From contig NC_088787.1 of the NCBI RefSeq assembly GCF_949628265.1, positions 27,518,501-27,582,500 on the forward strand: DNA of 64,000 nucleotides, read 5' to 3'. This document shows, piece after piece, positions 41,501 to 51,607 of the stretch. Positions within the stretch are counted from its first letter, which is position 1; each line of letters begins with the position of its first letter. A model generated the notes under the pieces. The model did no database searches, had not been told where the DNA came from, and was given only the letters and a program-made list of their open reading frames with translations. The position numbers were made by a program, and so were the translations under genes. This stretch comes from Cloeon dipterum (lineage: Eukaryota > Arthropoda > Insecta > Ephemeroptera > Baetidae).

Positions 41501-42092
41501 TTGAAATGAGTGGAAGATTTAGCCAAAATTTCAACGATTCAACTTGTAAATTTGATTTTCCTCCTCAGGTCAAAAATCCAGGGCCTGGGATTGTATGCCG
41601 CGAGAGACCTTGAGCGCCACACCATGGTGATAGAATACATAGGAGAGATTATTAGGACAGAATTAGCCGAGGCAAGAGAGAAGCAGTATGAAGAAAGGGT
41701 AAGACAATTTACTCAGTTACTGAGCCTAAACTAATTATTTGTTTACGTCGCTCCGCAGAATCGAGGCATCTACATGTTCCGACTCGATGAAGAGCGTGTC
41801 ATTGACGCCACTCTGAGTGGAGGTTTAGCCAGATACATCAATCATTCGTGCAACCCTAACTGCGTCGCTGAGACAGTTGAAGTTGATAGAGACTTCAGAA
41901 TAATTATTTTTGCCAAGAGAAGAATAAACAGGGGAGAGGAGGTTTGTTTGATTAATCTTGACTTCATTCCCTCTCTCAATTGCTTGTTGTTGTTTACAGC
42001 TGGCATATGATTACAAATTTGACATAGAAGATGACCAACACAAGATACCCTGCTTGTGCGGCGCTCCAAACTGTAAGAAGTGGATGAACTGA
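17530..42092 (+). CDS. KMT2C/D: KMT2C/D (MLL3/4) histone H3K4 methyltransferase, unsplit
   Basis: About 44 exons give about 5,108 residues: 17530-17806, 17869-18010, 18229-18468, 18791-19006, 19062-19374, 19647-20137, 21277-21547, 22185-22816, 23009-23173, 23232-23395, 23475-23528, 23690-24112, 24295-24545, 24602-24724, 24784-25081, 25197-25349, 25409-25582, 25646-25763, 25870-26102, 26157-26281, 26691-27260, 28136-28274, 28334-28473, 28625-28855, 28921-29625, 29947-30211, 30410-30613, 30670-30821, 30873-31057, 31230-31438, 31871-32079, 32333-32536, 32837-33056, 33118-33351, 33527-33702, 33761-33919, 34077-34379, 34628-34818, 34951-38864, 39137-40056, 40460-41187, 41569-41698, 41759-41941, 42000-42092. 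Every junction keeps phase. Domains in order: ePHD, six PHD, HMG box, long Gln/Pro-rich disordered region with NR boxes, ePHD, FYRN-FYRC, Win motif, SET, post-SET. As in the family, it should mono-methylate H3K4 at enhancers within the COMPASS-like complex (WDR5, ASH2L, UTX) and act as a nuclear-receptor (ecdysone receptor) coactivator. The start could be ATG 17530 or 17539. The extreme N-terminus is acidic and poorly conserved. Confidence 0.95.
18791..21547 (+). other. KMT2C/D N-terminal ePHD and PHD fingers 2-4
   Basis: Residues about 220-650. The ePHD ([10 protein letters not shown] ... ARWCPGV ... [13 protein letters not shown] ... VCSMHLHLV) is spread over three exons. Next come [20 protein letters not shown], the PHD with [16 protein letters not shown], and a finger that bridges the exon pair ending 20137 and starting 21277 ([19 protein letters not shown]). 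In Drosophila this block belongs to Lpt, a gene separate from trr. The fold is inferred from Cys/His order. Confidence 0.92.
22185..23395 (+). other. KMT2C/D PHD fingers 5-7
   Basis: Residues about 650-970. A Lys/Arg/Gly-rich lead-in is followed by [20 protein letters not shown], then [20 protein letters not shown], then a finger whose halves are spliced from three exons ([38 protein letters not shown]). In the mammalian proteins the matching fingers bind the histone H4 tail; that function is assigned by homology only. Confidence 0.9.
25870..26281 (+). other. KMT2C/D HMG box with a 54-nt internal intron
   Basis: Residues about 1500-1620. The block [14 protein letters not shown], then [15 protein letters not shown], then [17 protein letters not shown] matches the KMT2C/D HMG region. 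Removing the intron at 26103-26156 gives KTEYP-I-WAERCKQ, the spacing seen in vertebrates. The intron is a multiple of three without a stop, so a plain ORF scan reads through it. Confidence 0.88.
32837..33919 (+). other. KMT2C/D LXXLL and coiled-coil segment
   Basis: Exon 32837-33056 encodes [20 protein letters not shown], with an LXXLL-type core (LEDLL) also present in vertebrate KMT2D. Exons 33527-33919 encode a Lys/Gln-rich helix starting [18 protein letters not shown], conserved in the family and predicted to be coiled coil (residues about 2845-2955). The interaction partners are inferred. Confidence 0.75.
34951..38864 (+). other. Giant 3.9 kb KMT2C/D exon, disordered, with NR box
   Basis: It encodes residues about 3120-4424 without an intron, in a gene whose other exons average about 260 nt. 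The content is Gln/Met/Pro-rich, then an acidic part, then Pro/Gln-rich. [15 protein letters not shown] contains an LXXLL nuclear-receptor box at about residue 3690. The 3' part ([25 protein letters not shown]-like [17 protein letters not shown]) is conserved in KMT2C/D upstream of the second ePHD. The long open frames on the opposite strand are shadows of the CAG/CAA repeats. Confidence 0.9.
37036..37335 (+). repeat. CAA/CAG polyglutamine repeat in KMT2C/D
   Basis: About 300 nt of glutamine codons broken by Pro, His and Met. It includes tandem CCTCAACCACAACAACAACA units (about 37170-37250) and a near-exact repeat of ATGCARCCACAGCAACATCA around 37265-37320. It is likely length-polymorphic. 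A second shorter Gln/Met tract lies at 35080-35260. Confidence 0.85.
39137..40056 (+). other. KMT2C/D second extended PHD
   Basis: Residues about 4425-4731. An [16 protein letters not shown] Cys cluster and a Pro-rich stretch precede the ePHD ([67 protein letters not shown]). It ends in [17 protein letters not shown], which leads into the FYRN exon as in vertebrates. Confidence 0.93.
40460..41187 (+). other. KMT2C/D FYRN-FYRC and Win motif
   Basis: [24 protein letters not shown] and [37 protein letters not shown] through [20 protein letters not shown]. The WDR5-binding Win motif is GCARSEP at about 40977-40997. The exon ends in [15 protein letters not shown] and the WRNNVYLAR pre-SET sequence. 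Confidence 0.95.
41569..42092 (+). other. KMT2C/D SET and post-SET domain
   Basis: Three exons encode the last 135 residues. [20 protein letters not shown] gives the SAM-binding start, [12 protein letters not shown] the NHSCxPNC catalytic motif, and [20 protein letters not shown] the C-terminal part with the active-site Tyr. Post-[16 protein letters not shown] supplies the CxCx4C zinc ligands. All catalytic motifs are intact, so an active enzyme is expected. Confidence 0.97.
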
Positions 42093-42405
42093 AGAGATGA
42101 ATGCACACAAACTGCCTTCAATGTCCATCTCTATCGTTGTGAACTGTTTTAGTCTCTTTACAAATCACGGACGACCAATATGAAGCCTTTTAGCTTGTAG
42201 ATATACGATAAATATCGATGAGTTGAAAATTCTTATGAGGACATCAAGTACATTCTATATATTTATTATTACCAAGCACCAGAGAGTCTGGTCATATTTT
42301 TGTTGTTTTTTAAAAAGTGAACATAGCTCGTGTGGTTACAAGAAGTGCAAAATCAGAATCTTACTGTGTATAAATGAGATAGAATCTGTTTTAAAGTTTT
42401 GTTTT

Positions 42406-42411
42406 AATAAA
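42406..42411 (+). terminator. Poly(A) signal of KMT2C/D
   Basis: AATAAA about 315 nt after the stop codon, the first canonical signal downstream. Confidence 0.65.
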
Positions 42412-43674
42412 TGAGACAACACTACATAATCATACATTTTATATTAGTTTGTGCGCTCCCCTAAGTAAACCAAAAAAGAAGTGTCTTGAACTGGTAAGCT
42501 CTAGAAAATATTATCGTATAAAACTTTATAAATGGGGGCGTGCCGGTATTTAGCACTACTAGCAGCTGAAGATAAAGGACAAGGACAGTCAGTCCTTACT
42601 CCTTACTTCAGATTAACATAACAAAGAGATGGAGATGCCTCCTTATCCTTAGTTTCATCGTTTCGCCCACGTCACACCCCTATTTCTTGCAAGGAGTGGG
42701 GATAACGTTCATGCATCCCCCAAAGAAATAAAAGTTACGCCCATAAATCCACCAAATAAAGGGGCGTAACCGTGACAGTAGCGCCTCCTAAAACTAATGA
42801 CGTAACTTCTTAGTGTGTTTGTTGTGGATTGCTGTGAACTAACTAAGAGATGTCAGAAAAGAAAACTCGCTTACATTAACAGTTAAAGTGACCATAACCC
42901 TAGCCCGGAAGTCTCGTTATACAATCAGGTATCATACAAAATTATTCAGACATTTTCGCTATCTTGCCAGTAAACCTAAATAACGATCATAAAATTTACG
43001 AATACATATTATATGTACATAGATACATACATATAAATCGAGCTGTTGCGATGGCGTCGTCCTCGCGTCGTTTTAAGTATTAAAAAATGGATAAATCATT
43101 TTACTACCTCGTTCGCACACTTCTTACTCCATGAATAATAATCTCGTGGAGGAAAACGAGAAACCTGAGTGAACTAATAAAGTTACGTACATACATATCA
43201 TACATATATGAACATTATGTAGATACGTTGATACATTTTGATATTTGCATTGACGTACATAGATACATATGGAAAAGTTACAGTTTTCGCCTTTCAATGT
43301 AATTAGTACAGGGACGACAGATTTGATGCGTGTAAACGATAAAGTTGGCGAGAACTGTAGCTTTTCCAAACACACACATATAATATGTATCATAATATGT
43401 ATGTATTACATATGTACATTCATAATGTACATAGATACATATTATGTTTGCGTATTATCTATGATACATTTTTATATCTATCATATAGTATATATATGTT
43501 ATTTACTTTAGAAAAATATCTGTTCCCGCCGGGCTATGATACAATGTATTGTGTCACAACTGTCACAAAATCAGTTCTTACGAAAATCCCATTAAAAGTG
43601 GGTGGCGAAAATTGAAAGTCGCGGCGTAGTCTTAGTGTATGATCTTATCCTATCTGAACGTTGTTGCCAGCACC
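42412..43674. promoter_or_regulatory. Intergenic region and probable BTB gene promoter
   Basis: About 1.26 kb between KMT2C/D and the BTB start. It contains a 9-bp-arm hairpin (42734-42742 and 42762-42770), a run of ATAC/TACAT-rich microsatellite DNA (43190-43500) and a fold-back inverted repeat within it. No clear TATA box was seen. Open frames at 43124-43511 belong to the repeat and are not genes. Confidence 0.5.
43190..43500. repeat. AT-rich fold-back element with inverted arms
   Basis: GGAAAAGTTACAGTTTTCGC at about 43270 recurs in inverted form (GCGAGAACTGTAGCTTTTCC, about 43349-43368), separated by about 58 nt. Both sides carry TACATAGATACATA-type sequence extending the symmetry, as in a MITE or other fold-back element. 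Terminal duplications could not be defined. Confidence 0.5.
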
Positions 43675-45069
43675 ATGGCGGAGGGGCAGCTGTACTCTTT
43701 GAAATGGAATAACTATGTGGACCACATCAGGACAACGTTTGCTTCTCTACGGGTCGACCGCGACCTCATTGATGTCACCCTCAGCTGCGAAGGAAAGAGG
43801 ATCACAGCCCACAAAATGCTCCTGTCTGCATGCAGCCCCTACTTCAAGAGCATCTTCAAGGTAGACAGTCCCATTCCCAATCATATTTGTGCTAAATTAA
43901 CCTTTGATTTTCTTCTAGGAAAATCCGTGCCAACACCCAGTCATTGTTTTCCGCAACATTGCGTTTGATGACCTTGCTGCCCTGATTGAGTTCATTTACA
44001 ATGGCGAGGTGGGTGTTGCTGAGGAAAACCTCGCCTCATTCCTCAACACAGCCGAGCTGCTTGAAGTCCAAGGACTCACTAAAAGTGGCCAACCTGCCAA
44101 GAAAAGAAATTTGGAGACTTCACCTGAAGAGGTAAAAATTTTCTTGACTTTGAAACAAGGCTCCAATGCTTTCAATAGCATCCTTGTTTTTTTTTACAAC
44201 TAATACACGCAATATTGTCCACCGTCTAATTGTATTGTTAATGCGCAGATCAAGACTGCATCTACCTCTATATTGAGCGTTTCTCTTGAGCCTGAACTAC
44301 CGCTCGAAGCCAACCCCTTGCTGACCAGCATTCCCAACATTTCGCCAGAATCTGCTGCTCCTTTAGTGAGCAAGAGGAGGCGACGAGTTTCTCCTCCCCG
44401 CAAGGAGGACGCCGCACCAAATGGTACACAATTAGCAATTCTGGTTCCTTCTAATATTAAACTCGCAAAGGATCTGTAGTTCAAAGAATACCTTTCCTGC
44501 ATATCAAGTTTTCTCTGCTCTCTATTTGAAGTTATTCAGCCTTAGCACTTTCATGCCCTGTCACGGTATCATAGTCAAACAAAATTAACAGTCTCTTAGA
44601 GGATGTTGCCTCTTAAAACCTTGCTCTGTTAAATGACTATTCCTTGTTTGATATTTTTCTACATAGCTTTTCCTTTTTATCTAAAGAACAGATTCCAGGT
44701 GATTTGGGTATTTCTCAGAGATAATACAACTCTTACAGATTATCAAGATTTGGAGCATCAACCCTTGATAATTATTTCCCCTCTTTTAGTTTCAGCTGTT
44801 CCTGTTGATGAGCCTGTGATCGAACCATTCTCTGACCTCCCTTTGAAAACGGAGGCTGTGGATGAGGAGGTGTCAATTACCTCAGATCATGGCCAGTATG
44901 TTGCAGAAGATGATGACATGGCTCAAGGCGATGCATATGAGGGAGCAGGTTGGATTTGACACTAATTTGCTTACGTGTGAGATTATATGAAATTTGTTTC
45001 CCACAGATGAATCTCATGAACTGGAGCAAAACGATGGGCAGGATGGAGACCAAAGTGCGCAAGAGAAAG
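43675..45069 (+). CDS. BTB/POZ constant region of an alternatively terminated zinc-finger gene
   Basis: Five constant exons (43675-43860, 43919-44131, 44249-44423, 44790-44948, 45007-45069) encode 265 residues and end with one extra base (G). The BTB domain (residues about 8-115) begins LYSLKWNNYVDHIRTTFASL and includes DVTLSCEGKRITAHKMLLSA with the ACSPYF signature. It continues VIVFRNIAFDDLAALIEF and GEVGVAEENLASFLNTAELL, typical of the insect ttk/lola/mod(mdg4) BTB group. The rest is a Ser/Pro linker with a KRRRRVSPPRK basic patch (possible NLS) and an acidic segment. There is no stop in the spliced frame, so the protein must be completed by one of the downstream zinc-finger exons. ATG 43675 has a good context (CACCATGG) and starts at the BTB consensus. 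It is presumed a nuclear dimeric transcription factor. Confidence 0.9.
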
Positions 45070-45738
45070 GTAGGAATCACAGCATTTTTATGTTTGTAGC
45101 TCATTAACATTTCTTGCGACCTCAATTTAAACTCAAATTGACGTACGGCTTCATTACCAGAAATTCATACTTTGTAACAACATGTGAAGGTGTTTTTGCT
45201 TGCCATAAATCATTCTTGGTATAAATGAAACGTTGGTAGCGTTTTTTAAGATATATTTGTGGGTTTCCTCATACCTCAAAGGTTTTTAATCAAGGTACTG
45301 AAATGGGTTCTCATTACTTTCTAATCCAGTTGAATGGTATGTTGTATTTTTAGAAGGATTTATCTTTTGATGCATACCAGATTTCAACCGGTATCCAAAA
45401 TTTATACTATTCAACTACACTTGTTTGTAAACCATGCTGCTTTTTAGGATTTGTTATTGAGCTGCAAATTCCCATTTTGCATGTAGTGTAGTGGTAGAGT
45501 TGGCATTTTGATAAGAATTATAGCTGAAATGCGGTGCTGATATCTGAAATTAAAGTTAGGTAGGCTCACGAGGATTTAAATATAATTTCAGGCATTGAAA
45601 TTGATCAGTGAATAATACTCCACTTGAGATTACTAGTAAATCTTGAAAGAAAAATATCAAGCTTTTACGTCATTTGATTGAATTAAAATTAAGGCATTCA
45701 CTAGAAATTTACCAAATCGACTAAATGATTGCTTGCAG

Positions 45739-46079
45739 GCTATCCAATGAGCTCGGCCGCATTTTCAATCAGCGAGGATAGTTTTGCATCTGCAGCTAAA
45801 TTTGACGTTGATGCAAGTCCTTGCGTAATCCGCGAGGGAGCTTTTTTTAAGTGCAGCGTATGCGACAAGAAGTATAAATATCGCAGTGGCTGCAACGCGC
45901 ACACCAAATTCCATCTCGGCTTGACCACTTGTTTAATATGCGGGAAAAGCAAATCAAACGTGAGCAACCTCAAGCTGCATCTAAAGATGCACAAAAATGT
46001 GACGTGCAGCAACTGCGGAGATCATTTCTCTGACGCTAATGTGCTATATAATCACCAGGAAAAGTCATGCAAAACATGA
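45739..46079 (+). CDS. Alternative terminal zinc-finger exon A
   Basis: A GCTTGCAG acceptor is followed in phase 1 by 113 residues (joined Gly codon). Three finger units: FKCSVCDKKYKYRSGCNAHT, TCLICGKSKSNVSNLKLHLK and TCSNCGDHFSDANVLYNHQ ending in a Cys-type terminus. Finger linkers are only 4-5 residues (HLGLTTC, HKNVTC) instead of TGEKP type. AATAAA signals lie at 46459 and 46530. Confidence 0.88.
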
Positions 46080-46652
46080 TGAAATCAGTAGGGTCTATGA
46101 GTTGAATACTACTGGATAATCGTTTCTAATTTTTAAGCACTGGTGATGAATTTTTGGAATCACAAAATGTGTGCAAAAGATGAAGAGAACATTTTTAGAA
46201 TGTTAACTTTTTGCCCTGAGATTCCCATTTTGCTTCTTGAGACCAAATTAGTGTTGGGTGTTTTAACACAGTTAAGAAAATATTAGAAATATGTATTTTT
46301 TAAACCATAATATATAAAATTGCATTGAGACAAATGTATGAATATCCTAAAACTTTCCTAAAGTGTTACAAGACTAATCGCTGCGGCGAGCAAAAGTTGA
46401 TAAAATTATCAATAATTTCACAAATTTGAAATCTCTATCGAAGGACAGATAGAATTGAAATAAAGACATCCTCTGCTCTGCATAACTTGACTAAGCTTTA
46501 TATGAAGTGGATTGAAATCAATAACGTATAATAAACAATAATAATGAAAACCAAAAAACATCACAGATTGTTGTTGATCAATTTAAAAGTTAACATTTGA
46601 AATCGGGGCTGTTGAGCTCACTGAAAATTAATAACTTGCATAATGCTTGCAG

Positions 46653-47140
46653 ACGTCTCCCCAGTCGTCACGGACGTTTATTCGCTGAGCGAGCGGTACT
46701 CCCAAAGGCGTATCATGTCGCGGCGCCAAAAGCATAAACCTACCAATAACGAGGACAGAGTTCTCGATCCCGCGTCTGTCGTGTCGGCCACACTGGGGGC
46801 TGAAACAGCCGACGAACCTCGCGACATTCAGGCCGATCAACCGCGCGTCATACAGATCGGCAACTCGTTCAAGTGCAGCGTATGTGGCAACACGTTCAGG
46901 CACTACAGCGGCTGTAGTGGGCACTTGAAGTCGCACCTCGGCCTTACGAAATGCTGGATTTGCGGCAGAGTTAGCACTAACTTGTGGAACTTGGACATGC
47001 ACCTAAGGGTGCACCGAAATGTACAATGCGGCCACTGCGGAAAAACATTCTCCAACGCGCTAGATCTGAAACGACAGCACGGGCTTGTTTGCAAACGCAA
47101 GAAGTACAAAGCGTTAGTTTATGTCATGGCCAAAAAGTAG
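46653..47140 (+). CDS. Alternative terminal zinc-finger exon B
   Basis: Phase-1 acceptor (CTTGCAG). It encodes 162 residues, with a longer lead-in including a basic RRIMSRRQKHK patch. Fingers: FKCSVCGNTFRHYSGCSGHL, KCWICGRVSTNLWNLDMHLR and QCGHCGKTFSNALDLKRQHG, then a basic tail. It is the closest visible relative of exon A (shared YSGC/YRSGC, HLGLT, HRNVQC/HKNVTC). AATAAA at 47221 and 47277. Confidence 0.88.
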
Positions 47141-48340
47141 CCTCCGATGCTGGGAGAACAGCCAATTGTATAGATCAGATTTTGAATCCCCCCAAAAATT
47201 TTGTATTAACAATAAGATATAATAAATATAATAATTATTGTTCATTTATGCTGCGAATAGTATCAATACATAGAAAATAAAATCAGGTTCATTTCTGAGG
47301 AAACTGCGTTGTGTAGTGTAATTTACAAGTTTGATCATTTTTAACTCTTATAACTCTTGTGACAAAACAGTGCTTGTATCCGCGATTGTTCCAATAACCG
47401 CAAATGAAGTTAGTGTTTTACTATCTCTCTTTCGGCCTGTACGGTCTATGATATTCGCTCATCATCCTTTTGGACCCACATGGCTCGTTTAGCAGCTGCT
47501 GTAAACAAAAGCAATGGTGGTAATGTTTTCATCTTGAGGGAATAATAAATAAATAAATAAAAAGATCGCGCCTCATCAAGAATAGGCGTGTAGATAATTA
47601 ATTCTGTTGGCCGCTACGATTGAGGTCAATTATCACTGAGCTTTTGAAAAAAGTAAAAATTGAACTTTAAAGGAGCATACTTAACTGATCGAATTTTAAT
47701 TGAAAAAATCACCACAAACCTGTAAAAAGATTACAGCTCCGCGATTGAAAAATATGCACCTTAATTTTCATCTGGAACCTTTCTTTTGTATTGTTATTCT
47801 AAATTGGCAACTGACAAGGAAACCCTGGATACCGACCAAAATTATTAGTTTTTCTTCGGACAATACGTGAGATTAGAAGAAAATGACCGCGATGAAAAGT
47901 AAGCTACAGAGGCTAACCTTGGTTTAGGGTTTTCCATGTTTATTTTGGAAAACTGCAATTTAATTGTGAAATTAGGTTTGTAGAGTTGTTTGTTGCGTAT
48001 TTTTTCGTAATTTTTACTCCCTCGATTTTTATCGAATTTTACGATATTTTTATGTTGTATTGGTAAAATGCTGGAGATGTTCCAAAAAATTGATATAATT
48101 AAGAAAAATGCTTTAACTAATTTAAGAGATAAAGAGCTGCGATGTGTCCTGAATGAAATTTAAATTTTGAAAAATTTCATCTTATTTTATTAGTCTCTCC
48201 TCCTCAAATTACAACGTACGCTTTAAATCGTTGCGCTGTTTCCACTTCCATATTCTTATAACTAAGCAGTTTGAATTGCTGAAAAGAAAATTCTGAAAAT
48301 TTAATTCATACATTTAATGCAAATCCAATACTGATTTCAG
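47141..48340 (+). other. Inter-exon region B-C
   Basis: 3' UTR of exon B, then about 1 kb of AT-rich sequence. No intact zinc-finger module was recognised in any frame. Confidence 0.45.
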
Positions 48341-48576
48341 ACAAGCTGGTGCCGGACTTAACCTTGCTTAACGCTCATTATCTAAAAGCGCTTAGAGTCG
48401 GCGACAGCTTCCAATGCAGTTTTTGTTTCAAAACTTACAAAGCATTAAGAGCGTGCAAAGCACACCTGAAGCTACATCTGGGCCAGACGACGTGCCATAG
48501 TTGCTCCAAAACCTTTTCAAATATTAGCTCATTTAAAAGACACATGGTGAAAATGCACGAGACCCACACAACCTAA
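48341..48576 (+). CDS. Alternative terminal zinc-finger exon C
   Basis: Phase-1 acceptor TGATTTCAG. It encodes 78 residues, two fingers: FQCSFCFKTYKALRACKAHL and TCHSCSKTFSNISSFKRHMV, joined by HLGQTTC. It ends shortly after the second finger. AATAAA at 48735. Confidence 0.87.
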
Positions 48577-48734
48577 GTCAAATGAGTGATGATTGTAAGA
48601 ATTTACAGTAAAGACTGATACAACTGATGAAAATGGAAAATACCAGAAAAGTAATCCAACCTGACATACTATAGATATAGATTACTTCCATAAATGTATT
48701 CATTTGCTTTTTGTGTGCTTGTTGTTCAAAGACA

Positions 48735-48740
48735 AATAAA
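48735..48740 (+). terminator. Poly(A) signal of terminal exon C
   Basis: AATAAA about 160 nt after the exon C stop and before the exon D acceptor. Confidence 0.55.
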
Positions 48741-48993
48741 AATAATTTAAAGTTTACAGCTGTCGTATTTGCCCCATCCTAAGTCTTCCTCTATACTTCG
48801 TGATCAAATTAATGAACTAATTAATTTCCTTTTAACTAATTAATTTTCTTTTATTGATCAAATAAAGGCGGTTCCATGTATATACTGAAAATTGGACATA
48901 CCTGTCTCGATTTTTTTTTAAAAATGAGCTTAACACAATGCACCAATTGAATTGCATTATGAGAATATTGAAACGTTTTTTGTTGGTTCACAG

Positions 48994-49277
48994 ACCCATT
49001 GGCCAGTTCGGCTGGATCGGCTTGGGATAGTGAAGTGGACGGTTACAGGTGCAGTCAGTGCTCAAGGGTGTACAAAAGTAGCGTCACTTACAGGAGACAC
49101 TTAAAATACCACTCGGGTGAAACGCAGTGCCGATTGTGCGAAAAGATTTTCATGAGTGTGCCCATGCTAAAAGACCATATGGAGTTCCACATGGGCAGAA
49201 CCAAGTGCCACAAATGCGGCAAAGTATTCAGCACGTGCAAAAACTTGCAAAACCACTTTAAGACGTGCTCCTTGTGA
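48994..49277 (+). CDS. Alternative terminal zinc-finger exon D
   Basis: Phase-1 acceptor GGTTCACAG. It encodes 94 residues, three fingers: YRCSQCSRVYKSSVTYRRHL, QCRLCEKIFMSVPMLKDHME and KCHKCGKVFSTCKNLQNHFK, with linkers HSGETQC and HMGRTKC. AATAAA only 15 nt after the stop (49292), and another at 49504. Confidence 0.88.
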
Positions 49278-50260
49278 ACTATGATTTACCTAATAAAGCC
49301 GATTACATATTGCATATACTTTCACGGAAAGTCTTATTTACAAGTATAGTAACAAATCCAGAAAATATTTTTATATGTTGATTAAAATGCAGAGTTTGAG
49401 AATGTAATTCAATAGTTAAGCGTCTAAACTCAATTGATTTTAAATTTATTTGTTCGCCAAATTTCGTATATGTAATAATTTATCCTGTTCATACTTGTGT
49501 GATAATAAATCGTGCTGGAAAAGGCCGATAACTTAACACTTCAGTATAGTTATTTGACTAAAATAAATCCACAGAATAAGTCCCAATTATCTTAAACTTA
49601 TGAAAGAGAAGGGGCAATTCCTTTTCAATCAATTGTTACATCAAACTCAAGAATACTAACCAAACACATAAATCCTGCACAAGAGAAAGTATAAAACAAA
49701 TGTATTTGGAAGAATACTAGACTTGAAAGTGCGGAGGCACACATTTTAATGCAAGAAAAAATTTAGTGGTTCCATAATATTTAATGCATTCTTCACTGCT
49801 ACTCTAGTCAAAATCTTTTAAAAGCTATGTCCGGCAATAAATTTTTCCAAATAGTGGCTACTTATCAACAGGGAGCGATAGGGATTGCAGGGATGAATAA
49901 ATATGCAATTAAAATAAGGAAAAATGTGTGATGTCCTTTTCATTATACTAGTTTGGTGACTGGTGAGGAAACAGATTGATTTTAATTTGTTAAAAACTTT
50001 GCACGATTTTTAATAATTATGGTTTTGCGATTCTATAGAGCCCTTGCACAGATTGCGTTGAGGTTGCCTTGCTTCTTCCCACTTTTTAGAGCAATATACC
50101 TGTTTTAGAAATGGTTCGAAACCTGTTATTTCCGAATCATTGTAAGGTGGTGCTTATTAGGCTACACAGTAACAACTACTCCTCTTGCAGCTTTATCCAT
50201 TTCACATAAAAAGATAAGAAACCCAGCGAGATTTTTACAGTTTGCGGGAACTGATTCCAG
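49278..50260 (+). other. Inter-exon region D-E
   Basis: 3' UTR of D and an AT-rich intron. A stop-ridden stretch at about 49665-49800 has weak finger-like fragments (KCGG, NARKNL) and may be a very old module, but this is not convincing. Confidence 0.35.
49292..49297 (+). terminator. Poly(A) signal of terminal exon D
   Basis: AATAAA 15 nt after the exon D stop. It is a clear example of the separate 3' end processing site that follows each array exon. Confidence 0.6.
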
Positions 50261-50595
50261 GGTTTGCTGTAGTCAACGCGTCTCATTTCTTGCTGAGCCA
50301 AATGGATCTGAGCGCCCAAGCTGCGTCACGAGTTGAAAGACTCTCCGGGGGCTATTATATGTGCAGCGTGTGCAGCAAAACGTTCAAATTTGCGCAGTCG
50401 TGCCAACGGCATATGCAGTTCCACCTGGGTGCCACTACTTGTCAACTGTGTGGAAAAGTTTTCTCGAATGCCCTCAGTTTAAAGTTGCACGAGGACGTGC
50501 ATCTGGGCCGAACTAAATGCGACCGGTGCAATCGAACACTCAGCACAACCAACGCTCTTGTCAACCACTTGAAAATTTGCAAAGAAAAACAGTGA
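50261..50595 (+). CDS. Alternative terminal zinc-finger exon E
   Basis: The phase-1 acceptor is ATTCCAG at 50254-50260; TTTACAG at 50234-50240 would put a stop in frame, which decides the start. It encodes 111 residues, three fingers: YMCSVCSKTFKFAQSCQRHM, TCQLCGKVFSNALSLKLHED and KCDRCNRTLSTTNALVNHLK, with linkers HLGATTC and HLGRTKC. It is close to D in its second linker and third finger. AATAAA near 51090 and 51225. Confidence 0.87.
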
Positions 50596-51607
50596 TCATA
50601 GAAAACGTATTTTAAATTTAAAGAGTTTCGAGACCATTTTTTGGGGAAAATCACTCGGTTACTAGATAAAATACTCACTTGTGGCTTCTTTACGGTATAT
50701 TAAGTTGTAAACAAAATACTTTCTTTTCATGGGACTGATAAAATACGCTCTAGTTTTCTGGCCATCAAAACGTTTCTTCGCTTGAGAAAATTTACAAGTG
50801 CATACAAAACATGCGTGTTTTGGCATCATTCTTAAAAAAGCCGTTGTTGAGAGGCCTCATTCCATTTTGTGTTGTGTCTCCATAATACTGTTGGGTATCG
50901 AACTTAAAAAAGTTTTGTCAAACAAAACATCCAGGTACACGTATAAAAACGTGCGCAGAGTGAGCAGCTTGTGCGAAGCCGTGAACACAAAGTCGCTTCT
51001 AAAATGTGTGCAGTTGGGTTATGAGCTGTTAAACTCGTCGTCTTAAAAATTATATCATCATCGTCTCATTCAATTCAGAATTGGGATTAAAATAAATAAA
51101 ATGAGCTTAGTAACTTCGTAAGCCTGTAAAATGATCAACATTTGAACATGACATGCGTATGACGTGTGCCCCAGAAGGTAGGAGTAAACAACCTAAAATG
51201 ATTTTTAAAATCGTGCAAAAATGGAATAAAAACTTTATTCCGCTAGAAATAATTTAATTTCTCAGTTGCTGTGTTTTAAAGGGCACTCATCATTTGAAAA
51301 TTGCCTGATTTATCAATATTTTTTATAAGTTTTTGAAAAAAGCTGCTTTTTAAAGCTTATTAATAGAGATGCAATAATCTAACACAGCAAAATTACTCTG
51401 TTGGTGGTAAGATTAATAAAGTAAAATTCCATATTAAATAAATGCATCTCTTAAGCCATATGATAACATATGTATCTTATTGCATTTTTATTTTTTTATT
51501 TTATAACTTGGCCAATCTACACACATATGTAACAATTAATCGAATTCACTATACAATCGGAAAATATGACTAGTTCCGTTTCTTACATCGTGCATACTCC
51601 TTTTCAG
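50596..51607 (+). other. Inter-exon region E-F
   Basis: Long 3' UTR of exon E and intron. The open frame at 50798-51046 has no recognisable domain and no Cys2His2 pattern. Confidence 0.4.

Noticed and set aside
43124-43511. Overlapping frames with similar EKLQFSP and ENCSFS peptides on both strands
   Set aside because: The similarity arises because the DNA is an inverted repeat, not because of a gene.
45486-45560. TAGTGTAGTGGTAGAGTTGGC resembling a tRNA A box
   Set aside because: No B box or cloverleaf could be found downstream, so no tRNA is called.
49665-49800. Weak finger-like fragments (KCGG, NARKNL) between exons D and E
   Set aside because: Several stops, no acceptor and no continuous Cys/His pattern; too weak to call a pseudo-exon.
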